The position numbers were made by a program, and so were the translations under genes. Positions 7,173-15,100 of a stretch of DNA of 44,686 nt are shown here, piece after piece. The notes beneath the pieces are model-generated. The model was not told the origin of the DNA. It was given only the letters and a program-made list of their open reading frames with translations, and searched no databases. The stretch's first letter is position 1, and each line of letters opens with the position of its first letter. The DNA is from a virus: positions 1 through 44,686 of IMG/VR virus record IMGVR_UViG_3300025620_000012; one strand, 5' to 3'.

Positions 7173-7445
7173 ATGATAAGTAGAGAAGAATATAATAAAG
7201 CATTAGACACAGTAGAAGCCTACCATAAACAATTATTTTTATGCGATGTTGGTAGTAGTTTAATAACCAAAAAAACGCCAATAGATAAATGGAGCGAATA
7301 CGCTAAATTGCCGACAAAAATAAAAAATGTCTTTTTCAGAACAGGGACTGAATTTATGGAGGATATGACTTATGAATTAATGATGAGGCAGCCATATTTA
7401 GGACAAAGTCATTGGAGTACTTTTATAGCACTTAGAGGTTATTAA
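7173..7445 (+). CDS. Hypothetical protein (90 aa)
   Basis: Not recognised. Helical N-terminus (REEYNKALDTVEAYHKQLFLCDVG), then a basic middle and an aromatic C-terminus (GTEFMEDMTYELMMRQPYLGQSHW). Unlike most neighbours it is separated by gaps on both sides (57 and 39 bases), and the gaps carry imperfect inverted repeats, so it may be a later insertion. Confidence 0.6.
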   Translation: MISREEYNKALDTVEAYHKQLFLCDVGSSLITKKTPIDKWSEYAKLPTKIKNVFFRTGTEFMEDMTYELMMRQPYLGQSHWSTFIALRGY

Positions 7446-7456
7446 ATTACTACCAA

Positions 7457-7471
7457 CTCCGTATAACGTTA
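7457..7471 (-). repeat. Right copy of the imperfect inverted repeat flanking the 7173-7445 gene
   Basis: CTCCGTATAACGTTA on the + strand; its reverse complement matches the left copy at 7123-7136. It contains the 8-bp palindrome TAACGTTA. It lies 13 bases before the helicase ATG, so it could also be a regulatory site of that gene. Confidence 0.3.
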
Positions 7472-7484
7472 ACTAAAATAAACT

Positions 7485-8723
7485 ATGATAAAATTTAGAG
7501 ACTATCAGAAGGATATTATAACCAAAGGGGTTAAGTGTTTGCTTGATTACAGTTTTGTATACTTGTCTATGGAAGTAAGAACAGGTAAGACGCTTACATC
7601 ACTAGGAATCTTAAATAAGATTATGAGTGTGAACAGAGTATTATTCATTACAAAGAAGAAGGCAATAAGCAGTATTGAATCTGATTATAAGCTACTGAGT
7701 CCAGACTATGAGATATTCGTTATAAACTACGAATCCTTGCATAAGGTTGATCTTAAAGGTTGGGATGCGATTGTGTGTGATGAGGCTCATAGTATGGGGG
7801 CTTTTCCAAAGCCAAGTAAAAGAGCAAAGCAGGTTAAAGAGTTTGTAATTAAAAACAACCCATACGTAATACTGCTATCAGGTACACCTACTCCAGAGTC
7901 ATTTAGTCAAATGTATCATCAGGTATATAGTATAGCAGGTAATCCTTTCAGAGAACATACAAACTTCTATAAGTTTGCTAGAGAACATGTTGTCGCTAAG
8001 ACAAAACGTATAGGTTCTTTTATGGTTAATGATTACTCAGATGGAAAACAAACTATACTTGATAAAATGAATCAGTATATGATTTCATACACTCAAAAAG
8101 AAGCAGGGTTTAATTCTTCTATAAAAGAAACCATACTTACAGTTGATGCTCCAGAATCTATTCACAGCCTCTGTAAGCTACTTAAAAAAGATTTAGTTGT
8201 GCAAGGTAAGGATGATGTTATATTGGCTGATACAGGCGTTAAACTAATGCAGAAGCTTCATCAGATGTATAGCGGAACTGTTAAGTTTGAAAGTGGCAAC
8301 TCTATGGTCTTAAATAATTTCAAAGGGGAGTTTATTTACAACAACTTTTGTGCTAATAAGATAGGAATATTTTATAAATTTAAAGAAGAATTGAATTGCC
8401 TTAAAGAAGTGTATGGAGATCAATTATGCACAGACTTAGAGACGTTTGAAAGTACAAACAAATCTATTGCATTGCAGATTGTTAGCGGTAGAGAAGGCAT
8501 TAGTTTAAGACAAGCAGAGTACCTAGTCTATTATAACATAGACTTTAGTGCTACTAGTTATTGGCAGAGTCGTGATAGAATGACTACGAAGGATAGACCT
8601 GAGAACGAAGTCTTTTGGATATTCACTAAGGGAGGAATAGAGAAACAAATATATAGAACAGTAAGCAAGAAAAAAGATTATACGTTAAAACATTTCAAAA
8701 GAGATTTATTAACTTTAAATTAA
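7485..8723 (+). CDS. SNF2-type SF2 DNA helicase/translocase
   Basis: 412 aa. It starts with a Q-motif-like FRDYQKD; Walker A is VRTGKT (R32-T36), motif II is DEAH (99-102) and motif III is LSGTPTPES (131-139). In the C-terminal RecA-like lobe, motif V is IVSGREGISL and motif VI is YWQSRDR with Q361, R363 and R365. The order and spacing are those of compact phage SNF2/DEAD-like helicases (around 400-450 aa). Likely roles are branch migration, replication restart or recombination alongside the annealing protein and exonuclease. Not in an overlap with its neighbours. Confidence 0.85.
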   Translation: MIKFRDYQKDIITKGVKCLLDYSFVYLSMEVRTGKTLTSLGILNKIMSVNRVLFITKKKAISSIESDYKLLSPDYEIFVINYESLHKVDLKGWDAIVCDEAHSMGAFPKPSKRAKQVKEFVIKNNPYVILLSGTPTPESFSQMYHQVYSIAGNPFREHTNFYKFAREHVVAKTKRIGSFMVNDYSDGKQTILDKMNQYMISYTQKEAGFNSSIKETILTVDAPESIHSLCKLLKKDLVVQGKDDVILADTGVKLMQKLHQMYSGTVKFESGNSMVLNNFKGEFIYNNFCANKIGIFYKFKEELNCLKEVYGDQLCTDLETFESTNKSIALQIVSGREGISLRQAEYLVYYNIDFSATSYWQSRDRMTTKDRPENEVFWIFTKGGIEKQIYRTVSKKKDYTLKHFKRDLLTLN

Positions 8724-8728
8724 ATACA

Positions 8729-9064
8729 ATGAACGAAAGAAAAAATTATAATAAACTAACTTATGTATGCGACAATTGGTCGTATGAAAACTCATACAAT
8801 GATGTAAAAGTAAAACAGTTGGTAAAATGGATACATGAAGAAGGAAGGCCTCTTGAGAGAAAAGAGATTTTAGAGAAATCTAAATCCATGTTTATAAAAG
8901 AACGAACTTTAGCTGATATATTAAAGAAATTAGTTTTAACTAAAAAAATAAAAAGGTTATCTCATGGTGTGTATCTAGGTAAGTGTAAAGTTTTTTATAC
9001 TTATGACAACTTTGGTGAGTCAAGATGGTGTGTAAACTGTGGTCAACCTGAATCAGAACATTAA
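8729..9064 (+). CDS. Winged-helix protein with C-terminal zinc-knuckle-like end
   Basis: 111 aa. Residues 25-83 read as a winged helix: VKQLVKWIHEEGRPLERKEIL, then ERTLADILKKLVLTKKIKRL and the wing HGVYLGK. The C-terminus is W100-C101-x2-C104-x6-H111, which could bind a metal if completed by another ligand (for example C86). This suggests a DNA-binding accessory or transcription factor. It starts 5 bases after the helicase stop, so is co-transcribed. Confidence 0.6.
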   Translation: MNERKNYNKLTYVCDNWSYENSYNDVKVKQLVKWIHEEGRPLERKEILEKSKSMFIKERTLADILKKLVLTKKIKRLSHGVYLGKCKVFYTYDNFGESRWCVNCGQPESEH

Positions 9065-9080
9065 CTTTAAATTAAATATA

Positions 9081-9185
9081 ATGGTAGAAGCAATAGGTTG
9101 GCTAACTATAGCCTGGATAGTAATGGTAGTAGGAAAAGCAATAGGTAGAAGAATATGGCCTGAAGACTGGAGAGATGATAGTTAA
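9081..9185 (+). CDS. Small membrane protein (34 aa)
   Basis: ATG 9081 to TAA 9183-9185: one hydrophobic stretch (IGWLTIAWIVMVVGKAIG, residues 5-22) followed by a basic then acidic tail (RRIWPEDWRDDS). This is the pattern of a single-pass phage membrane peptide. It overlaps the next gene by 11 bases. Function unknown; it is too short for homology by eye. Confidence 0.55.
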   Translation: MVEAIGWLTIAWIVMVVGKAIGRRIWPEDWRDDS

Positions 9186-9636
9186 ATTAGACGAATTAGA
9201 GATAGAGCTATGCGAATATATTGGGAAGCTTAGATCTAGTATAGCTAGAAGTAATAATGTTTTTGATGCCAAAATAGGAGACCAAAACGGAGTAGAAGCA
9301 GATATTCAAGGATTTAAAGCAGAATATGCTTTTGCTAAAAAAAATAATTTATTTCCAGATTTTGGATTGTCACCAAGAAGTGGTAGTGCTGATGGAGTAA
9401 CAAAAGAAAATAATAGATACGACATAAAATCTACTAACTATAAAACTGGTAACTTACTTTCTACTTTAAAAGTAAATCAAGATGTAGACGTTTATGTTTT
9501 AGCTTACGTAAACAAAAACATAGTGGATTTTGTAGGTTGGGCTACTAAAGATGAATTAATAAGAAAAGAAAATATAAAAAGCTTAGGGCATGGCTCTGGA
9601 TATTTTTTAAGCAGACATAAGCTACATAAATTTTAA
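9175..9636 (+). CDS. Putative PD-(D/E)XK-type nuclease
   Basis: 153 aa. GFKAEYAFAK (E50), a loop with D62 and D73, and RYDIKST (D83, K85) reproduce the E...D...DxK layout of restriction-endonuclease-like folds. They are followed by strand pairs VDVYVLAYV and IVDFVGWATKDELI, as in many small phage endonucleases. It lies next to a VRR-NUC protein. The substrate is unknown; junction resolution or host DNA degradation are possible. Moderately confident of the fold, not of activity. Confidence 0.55.
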   Translation: MIVKLDELEIELCEYIGKLRSSIARSNNVFDAKIGDQNGVEADIQGFKAEYAFAKKNNLFPDFGLSPRSGSADGVTKENNRYDIKSTNYKTGNLLSTLKVNQDVDVYVLAYVNKNIVDFVGWATKDELIRKENIKSLGHGSGYFLSRHKLHKF

Positions 9637-9637
9637 T

Positions 9638-9790
9638 ATGACAAAAGAAACTTTAGGAGAAACAAGAAAAACTATTTGGGTATTTGGAAAACCACAAAGT
9701 ATGTGGATTCCAATGATGAATCCAAAATATTTAACCGAGAATAATCTTTGGGACAATGACGGAACAACAGATACAAGCGAAAAGGATTAA
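9638..9790 (+). CDS. Small hypothetical protein (50 aa)
   Basis: ATG 9638 to TAA 9788-9790. Begins MTKETLGETRKTIWVFGKPQ and has an aromatic/methionine-rich middle (SMWIPMMNPKYL) and an acidic end. It begins one base after the previous stop and overlaps the VRR-NUC gene by 35 bases. No family recognised. The tight fit between genes supports it as coding. Confidence 0.5.
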   Translation: MTKETLGETRKTIWVFGKPQSMWIPMMNPKYLTENNLWDNDGTTDTSEKD

Positions 9791-9995
9791 ACAGCTAGAG
9801 GCTGAAGGGTACTATGTTATCAAGCTTATTAAGACTAATAAGAATGGCATACCTGATGTTGTAGCTATACCACCTAACTGTGGTGTCCTATTCTCTGAAA
9901 TAAAAAAGCCAAAGGGCAGGGTGTCTGCCTTACAAGAATATAGACTAAAAGAATTAGAAAAGCATGGAGTCAGAACAGAAGTATATAGAGGATGA
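9756..9995 (+). CDS. VRR-NUC domain nuclease
   Basis: 79 aa, nearly all one VRR-NUC domain: KRIKQLEAEGYYVIKLIKTNKNGIPDVVAIPP (GIPD 31-34, catalytic D34), then GVLFSEIKKPKGRVSALQ with E48, K50 and Q60. Stand-alone VRR-NUC proteins of phages are Holliday-junction-type or structure-specific nucleases. All key residues are present. It overlaps both neighbours (35 and 32 bases). Confidence 0.85.
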   Translation: MTEQQIQAKRIKQLEAEGYYVIKLIKTNKNGIPDVVAIPPNCGVLFSEIKKPKGRVSALQEYRLKELEKHGVRTEVYRG

Positions 9996-10278
9996 GTTTG
10001 AATTGGATGAAAACTTCCTATATCAAATACACACATTTAACCCTAGTGTAAAGAATAAGATAGCAGCGCAAATAGATACCTTAATAGGTCTGCCTACAAC
10101 AAAGGGTTTAGACAAGTTAAAGTCTGGAGTAGTACACGATAAAGATGGAACACCAACTTTCTTTACTCTTTCCTATTCCAAAAGAAATAAGAACTCACCA
10201 TCTATACTGTTAGATATATTTGAAATAACACTAGACCAATACCTAAACGATATTAATTTAAACATTCATATAAAATGA
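9964..10278 (+). CDS. Hypothetical protein (104 aa)
   Basis: Not recognised. Acidic N-terminus (QKYIEDEFELDENF) then a mixed alpha/beta region (FNPSVKNKIAAQIDTLIGLPTTKGLDKL, FFTLSYSKRNKNSPSILLDIFEI). The start lies 32 bases inside the VRR-NUC gene, and the stop overlaps the DnaA-like gene by 4 bases, so translation is probably coupled in both directions. Confidence 0.65.
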   Translation: MESEQKYIEDEFELDENFLYQIHTFNPSVKNKIAAQIDTLIGLPTTKGLDKLKSGVVHDKDGTPTFFTLSYSKRNKNSPSILLDIFEITLDQYLNDINLNIHIK

Positions 10279-10679
10279 AATTCGAATCATCACCTGAAAT
10301 CAAATTAAAAAATAAAGTAGAAGCCGAGTCAATTAAGGTATTAATTGAACAAGAAATGGAAATTGAAAATATATTTAAAAACACTAGAAGACGAGAGTAT
10401 GTGGACGCAAGAAGAATACTATTCTACATTCTTAGAAACAACTTTCTTCTAACCTATTTTGAAATAGGAAGGATTTCTAAAAGAGATCACGCAACTATTA
10501 TACATGCAATTAAAGATTTTGATTATATAATTAAGGCTGACCCAATATTAAATGGTGTATATCAAAAAGCGCTAGAAAGAGCTGAGTTTATTACAACGTA
10601 CTCTCCAGAGGCAAGAAAAGAAGAGATAATCAAAAAGATAGAACAGCTTAACGAAGAGTTACTTACTTTATCTAATTAA
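10275..10679 (+). CDS. DnaA domain IV-like protein with C-terminal coiled coil
   Basis: 134 aa. Residues 30-85 match the DnaA box-binding domain: ENIFKNTRRREYVDARRILFYIL (basic loop and long helix), then EIGRISKRDHATIIHAIKDF, where RDHATIIHA (70-78) is the DnaA family signature. There is no ATPase domain. The end (115-134) is a leucine-patterned helix (IIKKIEQLNEELLTL), likely for dimerisation. It retains the DnaA signature better than the paralogue at 1182-1478. Possible origin-recognition or host-replication-modulating factor. Confidence 0.78.
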   Translation: MKFESSPEIKLKNKVEAESIKVLIEQEMEIENIFKNTRRREYVDARRILFYILRNNFLLTYFEIGRISKRDHATIIHAIKDFDYIIKADPILNGVYQKALERAEFITTYSPEARKEEIIKKIEQLNEELLTLSN

Positions 10680-10699
10680 AATAATTAACTTTTATTTTG

Positions 10700-10707
10700 T
10701 ATCTTTA
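10700..10707 (+). promoter_or_regulatory. Weak -7 box TATCTTTA before the phosphoesterase gene
   Basis: TATCTTTA differs from TAnnTTTG only at the last base and is 5 bases from the ATG at 10713, the same distance as two exact boxes on the other strand (23125 and 42705). The 33-base gap is otherwise A/T-rich. A transcript from here would have almost no leader. Confidence 0.35.
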
Positions 10708-10712
10708 TTGAC

Positions 10713-11744
10713 ATGGAAAACAATAATGTAGGTTACAGACCAAGACTTACTGATGAGGAAAGTGTGATGATAAGTAATCACAGAGCATTAAAAGTAGAAT
10801 GCGAAACTAACGGAATACCAATGAGTGATGTAAATCATTACTGGTATAAAGGCAAAAGCTTTTCTCTTCATGTAAAAAACAACGGTGTCTCTTTAGACAA
10901 AGTAAGAGAGGATATTATAAAGGAAATGAATAAACATTCTCCTTCATATCCTAAGATTAAAAGAACAAAACAGAAAGACCCTCACCTACTAGTAATTGAT
11001 CCTGCTGACATACACATAGGTAAGCTAGCATCATCATTTGAAACAGGTGAGGATTATAACTCACAGATAGCTGTCAAGAGAGTAAAGGAAGGAATACAAG
11101 GAATACTTGAAAAGTCTAATGGCTTTAAAATAGATAAGATATTATTTGTAGGTGGTAACGATATACTTCATATCGATGAGCCACACCGAAAAACAACAGC
11201 AGGTACACCACAAGATACTGATGGGATGTGGTACGAAAACTTCCTTACAGCAAAAAAACTTTACATAGATGTATTAGAAACATTAATCGCAGTGGCAGAT
11301 GTTCACTTTGTTTACAACCCAAGTAACCACGATTACATATCAGGATTCATGTTATCGGACTCTATACAGTCTTGGTTTAGGAAAAGCAAGAACATTACAT
11401 TCGATTGCTCAATAGCCCATAGGAAAGGTTTTAAGTACGGAAATAACTTAATTGGAACAACACATGGAGATGGAGCGAAACAAGCTGATTTACCCCTTAT
11501 AATGGCTAATGAGTTCTCTCAGTGGTGGGCAGACACAAAGCATCGTTATGTTTACACACACCATATACATCACAAGTCTAGTAAAGACTATCATGGCATT
11601 ACAGTTGAGTCGTTAAGGTCACCAAGCGGATCTGATTCCTGGCATCATAGAAAAGGTTATGGTGTTGGTGGAATAAAAGCTGTCGAAGGATTTATACACT
11701 CAATGGAACATGGACAAGTAGCAAGATTAACACACATATTTTAA
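10713..11744 (+). CDS. Calcineurin-like metallophosphoesterase
   Basis: 343 aa. All metal-binding motifs are visible: D99-x-H101 (PADIHIGK), GGND 147-150, NHD 205-207, H251-G-D-G254 and H283-H-I-H286. The N-terminal ~60 residues are a separate domain with an HTH-like look (TDEESVMISNHRALKVECE) that may bind DNA. Phage proteins of this kind are thought to be SbcD/Mre11-related phosphodiesterases acting on DNA or nucleotides. It is probably active, with substrate unknown. It starts after a short gap with a possible promoter. Confidence 0.85.
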   Translation: MENNNVGYRPRLTDEESVMISNHRALKVECETNGIPMSDVNHYWYKGKSFSLHVKNNGVSLDKVREDIIKEMNKHSPSYPKIKRTKQKDPHLLVIDPADIHIGKLASSFETGEDYNSQIAVKRVKEGIQGILEKSNGFKIDKILFVGGNDILHIDEPHRKTTAGTPQDTDGMWYENFLTAKKLYIDVLETLIAVADVHFVYNPSNHDYISGFMLSDSIQSWFRKSKNITFDCSIAHRKGFKYGNNLIGTTHGDGAKQADLPLIMANEFSQWWADTKHRYVYTHHIHHKSSKDYHGITVESLRSPSGSDSWHHRKGYGVGGIKAVEGFIHSMEHGQVARLTHIF

Positions 11745-11747
11745 AAG

Positions 11748-11876
11748 ATGGAAAACACAAAATGTATTGAAGTAAGAAAAGATTATTACCTATTAATAGT
11801 TAATGACGTTTCACTAGGCGAGTTTGAAAAAAGTGACTTAAGACACGTAATAGAAGTTATAGACAATGCAATATAA
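11748..11876 (+). CDS. Small hypothetical protein (42 aa)
   Basis: ATG 11748 to TAA 11874-11876. Sequence pattern is two beta strands (CIEVRKDYYLLIVNDVSLGEF) and a helix (DLRHVIEVIDNA), a complete-looking mini-domain. It begins 3 bases after the phosphoesterase stop and overlaps the DUF3310 gene by 11 bases. Function unknown. Confidence 0.55.
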   Translation: MENTKCIEVRKDYYLLIVNDVSLGEFEKSDLRHVIEVIDNAI

Positions 11877-12093
11877 ACAAGACACAACTCTTCTAGAGGA
11901 ACGATATTCTTCTAGAAAGATTAATGGATTAGATGTCATTGATTTAATTAAGCACTGGGATTTAAATTTTAACGAAGGGAATATTCTTAAATACCTACTA
12001 AGAAAAAAAGGAGACGATATATCTGACATGAAAAAAATAGCTGACTATGCAAATAGAGAAGCAGAACACTTACAAAATGATGGAACAAATTAA
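11866..12093 (+). CDS. DUF3310 family protein
   Basis: 75 aa. GLDVIDLIKHWDLNFNEGNILKYLLRKKGD...DMKKIADYANREAEHL matches DUF3310, a small helical family frequent in tailed phages and related to part of the T7 gp1.7 nucleotide kinase. The key pattern is D-x-I...GN-x-x-KY-x-x-R...K-x-x-DY. A nucleotide-metabolism role is suggested by the T7 relation but not shown here. It overlaps the next small ORF by 17 bases. Confidence 0.75.
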   Translation: MQYKQDTTLLEERYSSRKINGLDVIDLIKHWDLNFNEGNILKYLLRKKGDDISDMKKIADYANREAEHLQNDGTN

Positions 12094-12184
12094 AGAGCAA
12101 ATACTAAAAGAGAAGTTGAAAGATAAACCCAACTTCTCTTTGATTAGAAAATTACAACAGTTAATTGATAAGGTTAAAAATTAA
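12077..12184 (+). CDS. Small hypothetical protein (35 aa), last gene of the left arm
   Basis: ATG 12077 (a second ATG follows at 12080) to TAA 12182-12184. Basic helical sequence MEQIKEQILKEKLKDKP then FSLIRKLQQLIDKVKN. It overlaps the DUF3310 gene by 17 bases, and its stop codon overlaps by 3 bases the stop of the opposing 2500-aa gene. Function unknown. Confidence 0.5.
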   Translation: MMEQIKEQILKEKLKDKPNFSLIRKLQQLIDKVKN

Positions 12185-15100
12185 AAAGATTTAGGATTAA
12201 ACGATTTTCCACTTTTCTTTTTTCCTTTCTCATTACCAAAAGAAGCTGGTGAAAAAGATTTATCATTTTTACTTTTGCTATTTGTTTTTTCAACTTTACG
12301 ATCCTTACCTTGATCTATTCTTTTTAGTTGCTTTGCTTCATTATCTATCATTTTTTGAGAAGGATTTTTAATACCTCTCTGATTTAGTACAGCTTCAGCT
12401 TCTACAATATAATCAACTTTCTCTTCTATTTCTCTTGATTTACCTATATCCTTAAAAGCTCTTTCAGCAATATATCCTACTTCACTTGAATTTAAAACAG
12501 GGACACCAATTAAATGCATAGCATAAGCCATAGTCGTCATTTTCAAGGCGTTTAATTTTTCAGGGTCTATTTCAGCTTTACTTTCTCTACCCATAAAAAC
12601 AGTGGTCTTTTCTCCTGTAACAATTGTTTTAATCATATCAGCAAGTATTACTGCTTTTTTTGCACCGATTCCTAATGTACCTAGTTGGTCAATTATTTTT
12701 TTATCTGTCTTTGCAAAGAACTGAAATGGATTATCCTCATCGTCTTGAAACATAGACATCAATCCGTTTATTTTATTTAAACTTTCGTCATTTAAAATAG
12801 GTATTGGAACAAGAATATCTGCTAATGCATTTCCAGTTCTACCTATTAACCTTTGATTAAACTCTTTCTCTCTTTTTTCTTCTCTTGCTCTTTTATTAGC
12901 ATATCTGTTTAAATTCGGGTCTTCTTCTTCTCCTGATATTAATCTTGCGGCAGCAGCTAATGTTTGAGTTATTCCTAAACCAATAGCATTAAACATTGCT
13001 GTTTCTACACCTAAACCTCCCAATGACCTAAGCGCTCTAGTCTTATCACCTGGAAGAGCAGTTGGGTTATTAGTTAAAGTATTTATATCTGAATACATTC
13101 TTGTTTTTTGATTTAACAAAAAGTTTGCAAAAGGAAATAATGTTTTACGAACCATTTGAGAACCAAAGTTTTGATTAGTAAACAAGTCTCCTTGAAGGTC
13201 TTGGTCAGATGTATTTTGTTGCCTATCCACTTGTTGCTGTGCATACTGTGCAGCTTTTTTGTCTAATGGTTTAGACCAATCAATATTAGTAGTATCTCCT
13301 CCATCTTTTTTTACTTGCTGAATATAATAAGCAATAAAAGAAGCTCTTGCTGTCTGAACATCTGGATACACCAAGAAAGCTTCAAGTGTCTTTTTATTTA
13401 TTTTATCAGCAGCATCAATTACTCTACCTCCTTTTGTCTGTGCTTTCTTTTTAATTCTACTATCAGCATTTTCAATATCTGATTGAGATTGTATTCCCCT
13501 GTTAGCAATAGGTAAGCCTGAATTGTCTATAGCCTTTTGAACCTCAGCATCAAAAATTAACTTAGATCCTTTTAATGTATTGCTGAGACCTGCATTAAAC
13601 ATTGTGTTAAAAATAGGAACTATTTGTTTTACAAACTGAGTTGGCCCACCTAAAACTCTAGACACACCTAATGTAGCAACCTTATTCAAACGATTTAAAG
13701 CTCTTTTTGTTGAACCATCAACATATTTTTTACCTCGTTTAGAATCTACATAGCTATTTATTCTTTCATTAATTATTTCTTTTGCTGATTCATTTGTAAA
13801 AACTTCGTTAAAAGCTTTTGACTCTCTAGCTCCTTTCACTTGTTGTATAGAAGGGGCTGTATATATATCAGTTAAAGCAGCTTTATAATTACTCATATTC
13901 TGAGCATCAAAACTTAAGTTTAATACATCTCCTGTCTCAAGAGAACCAGGTTTAGTAGCTTCTTTTAAAACACCTGTTTTTTTGTCGTAAGCGCTTTTTC
14001 TTTTATTTCCTTCAGGATTAAAAACAGGTTGTGTTATATCTACATCTTCTGCTTTTGGTTGCTTTACTTTTTGAATGTTTCTAGGAGTATAGTTAGTATC
14101 TTTTCCTAAATTCTTGTTATATACATTCAAGGACGTATCAGCTAATTCATTATATTTTTTAGCCCAGATTTCCGTAACATATTTTACTCCATCTAAATTT
14201 GCAGGGTCTGCTTTACTTTCAACGTCCTCTATAGAGTTAGAGTCTTTCAAAAGCTTATCATATTGAGCTTTAACAATCTCACCTTTTTTAACTTTTAACT
14301 TGTCTCCTGAAGCCATAAGTCTCTCATAAGTTTGCTGAATAAGTTTCTTACTCTTTTCAAATTCCTTTTGTTCTTTCCCTGGTGTAAACCTCCTTACATC
14401 TGCTAATATACCTCTTTGAGTATCATTGGATTCGTCAAAGTATATACCATCTTGCATTTTCTTTTTTGCAAATTTATCTGCATAATCTTTCTCTGTATTA
14501 GCTGCTTCTTTTTGAGCTTTTGCGCTACCGTTTATTATTCCATCAAGCCCTAAAGCCTCCATAACCATTCTCGCCTTCTGTTGAGACTTAAATGTAAGTT
14601 CAAAGACATTAGGTAAAGTGGATATTTGTTTATTCCAAAACTTACCTAAGCCAAATAATGATTTGTTTTCAGTATTTTTAATTCCTTTATTTTTTAAACG
14701 AGTTATTTTAGTATTACCAACTTGCTGCATTAGAGAAGCCTCCATTCCACCCGTAGATTGGTTAAGCTCAAAATTAACTATCGAATCTAATGCTTCCAAT
14801 TTTTGCTTGGTAGTCATTAGACTTAAGTCCATGTTTAAAAAATTATTGATTAAAGTTTTTTGAGTCTTGGTAACCTTTATGTCTCCAGACTCTATAGCTC
14901 CTTTTATATTTATCTTAGTGTTTTTAAAAGCGTTATTTGCTGCTTTATCAATTGCGTTCTTTTTATCCTTAAGAATCTGTGCATCTGTTTCAGAAGTATT
15001 TGTTGAACCATCTACCTCATACAGTATCTCTTTCATTTGGTCAAGAGTTAAGTCCCCTGGTTCTAGCCCTGTCAATTCTTGAAATGACTCTTTGGCTAAC

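Noticed and set aside
7085-7484. Integron attC-like interpretation of the repeats around 7123 and 7457
   Set aside because: The sites are far shorter than attC sites and lack paired core sites; only a weak inverted repeat remains.
12150-12215. Bidirectional terminator between the arms
   Set aside because: No stem with a T-run is visible around 12181.
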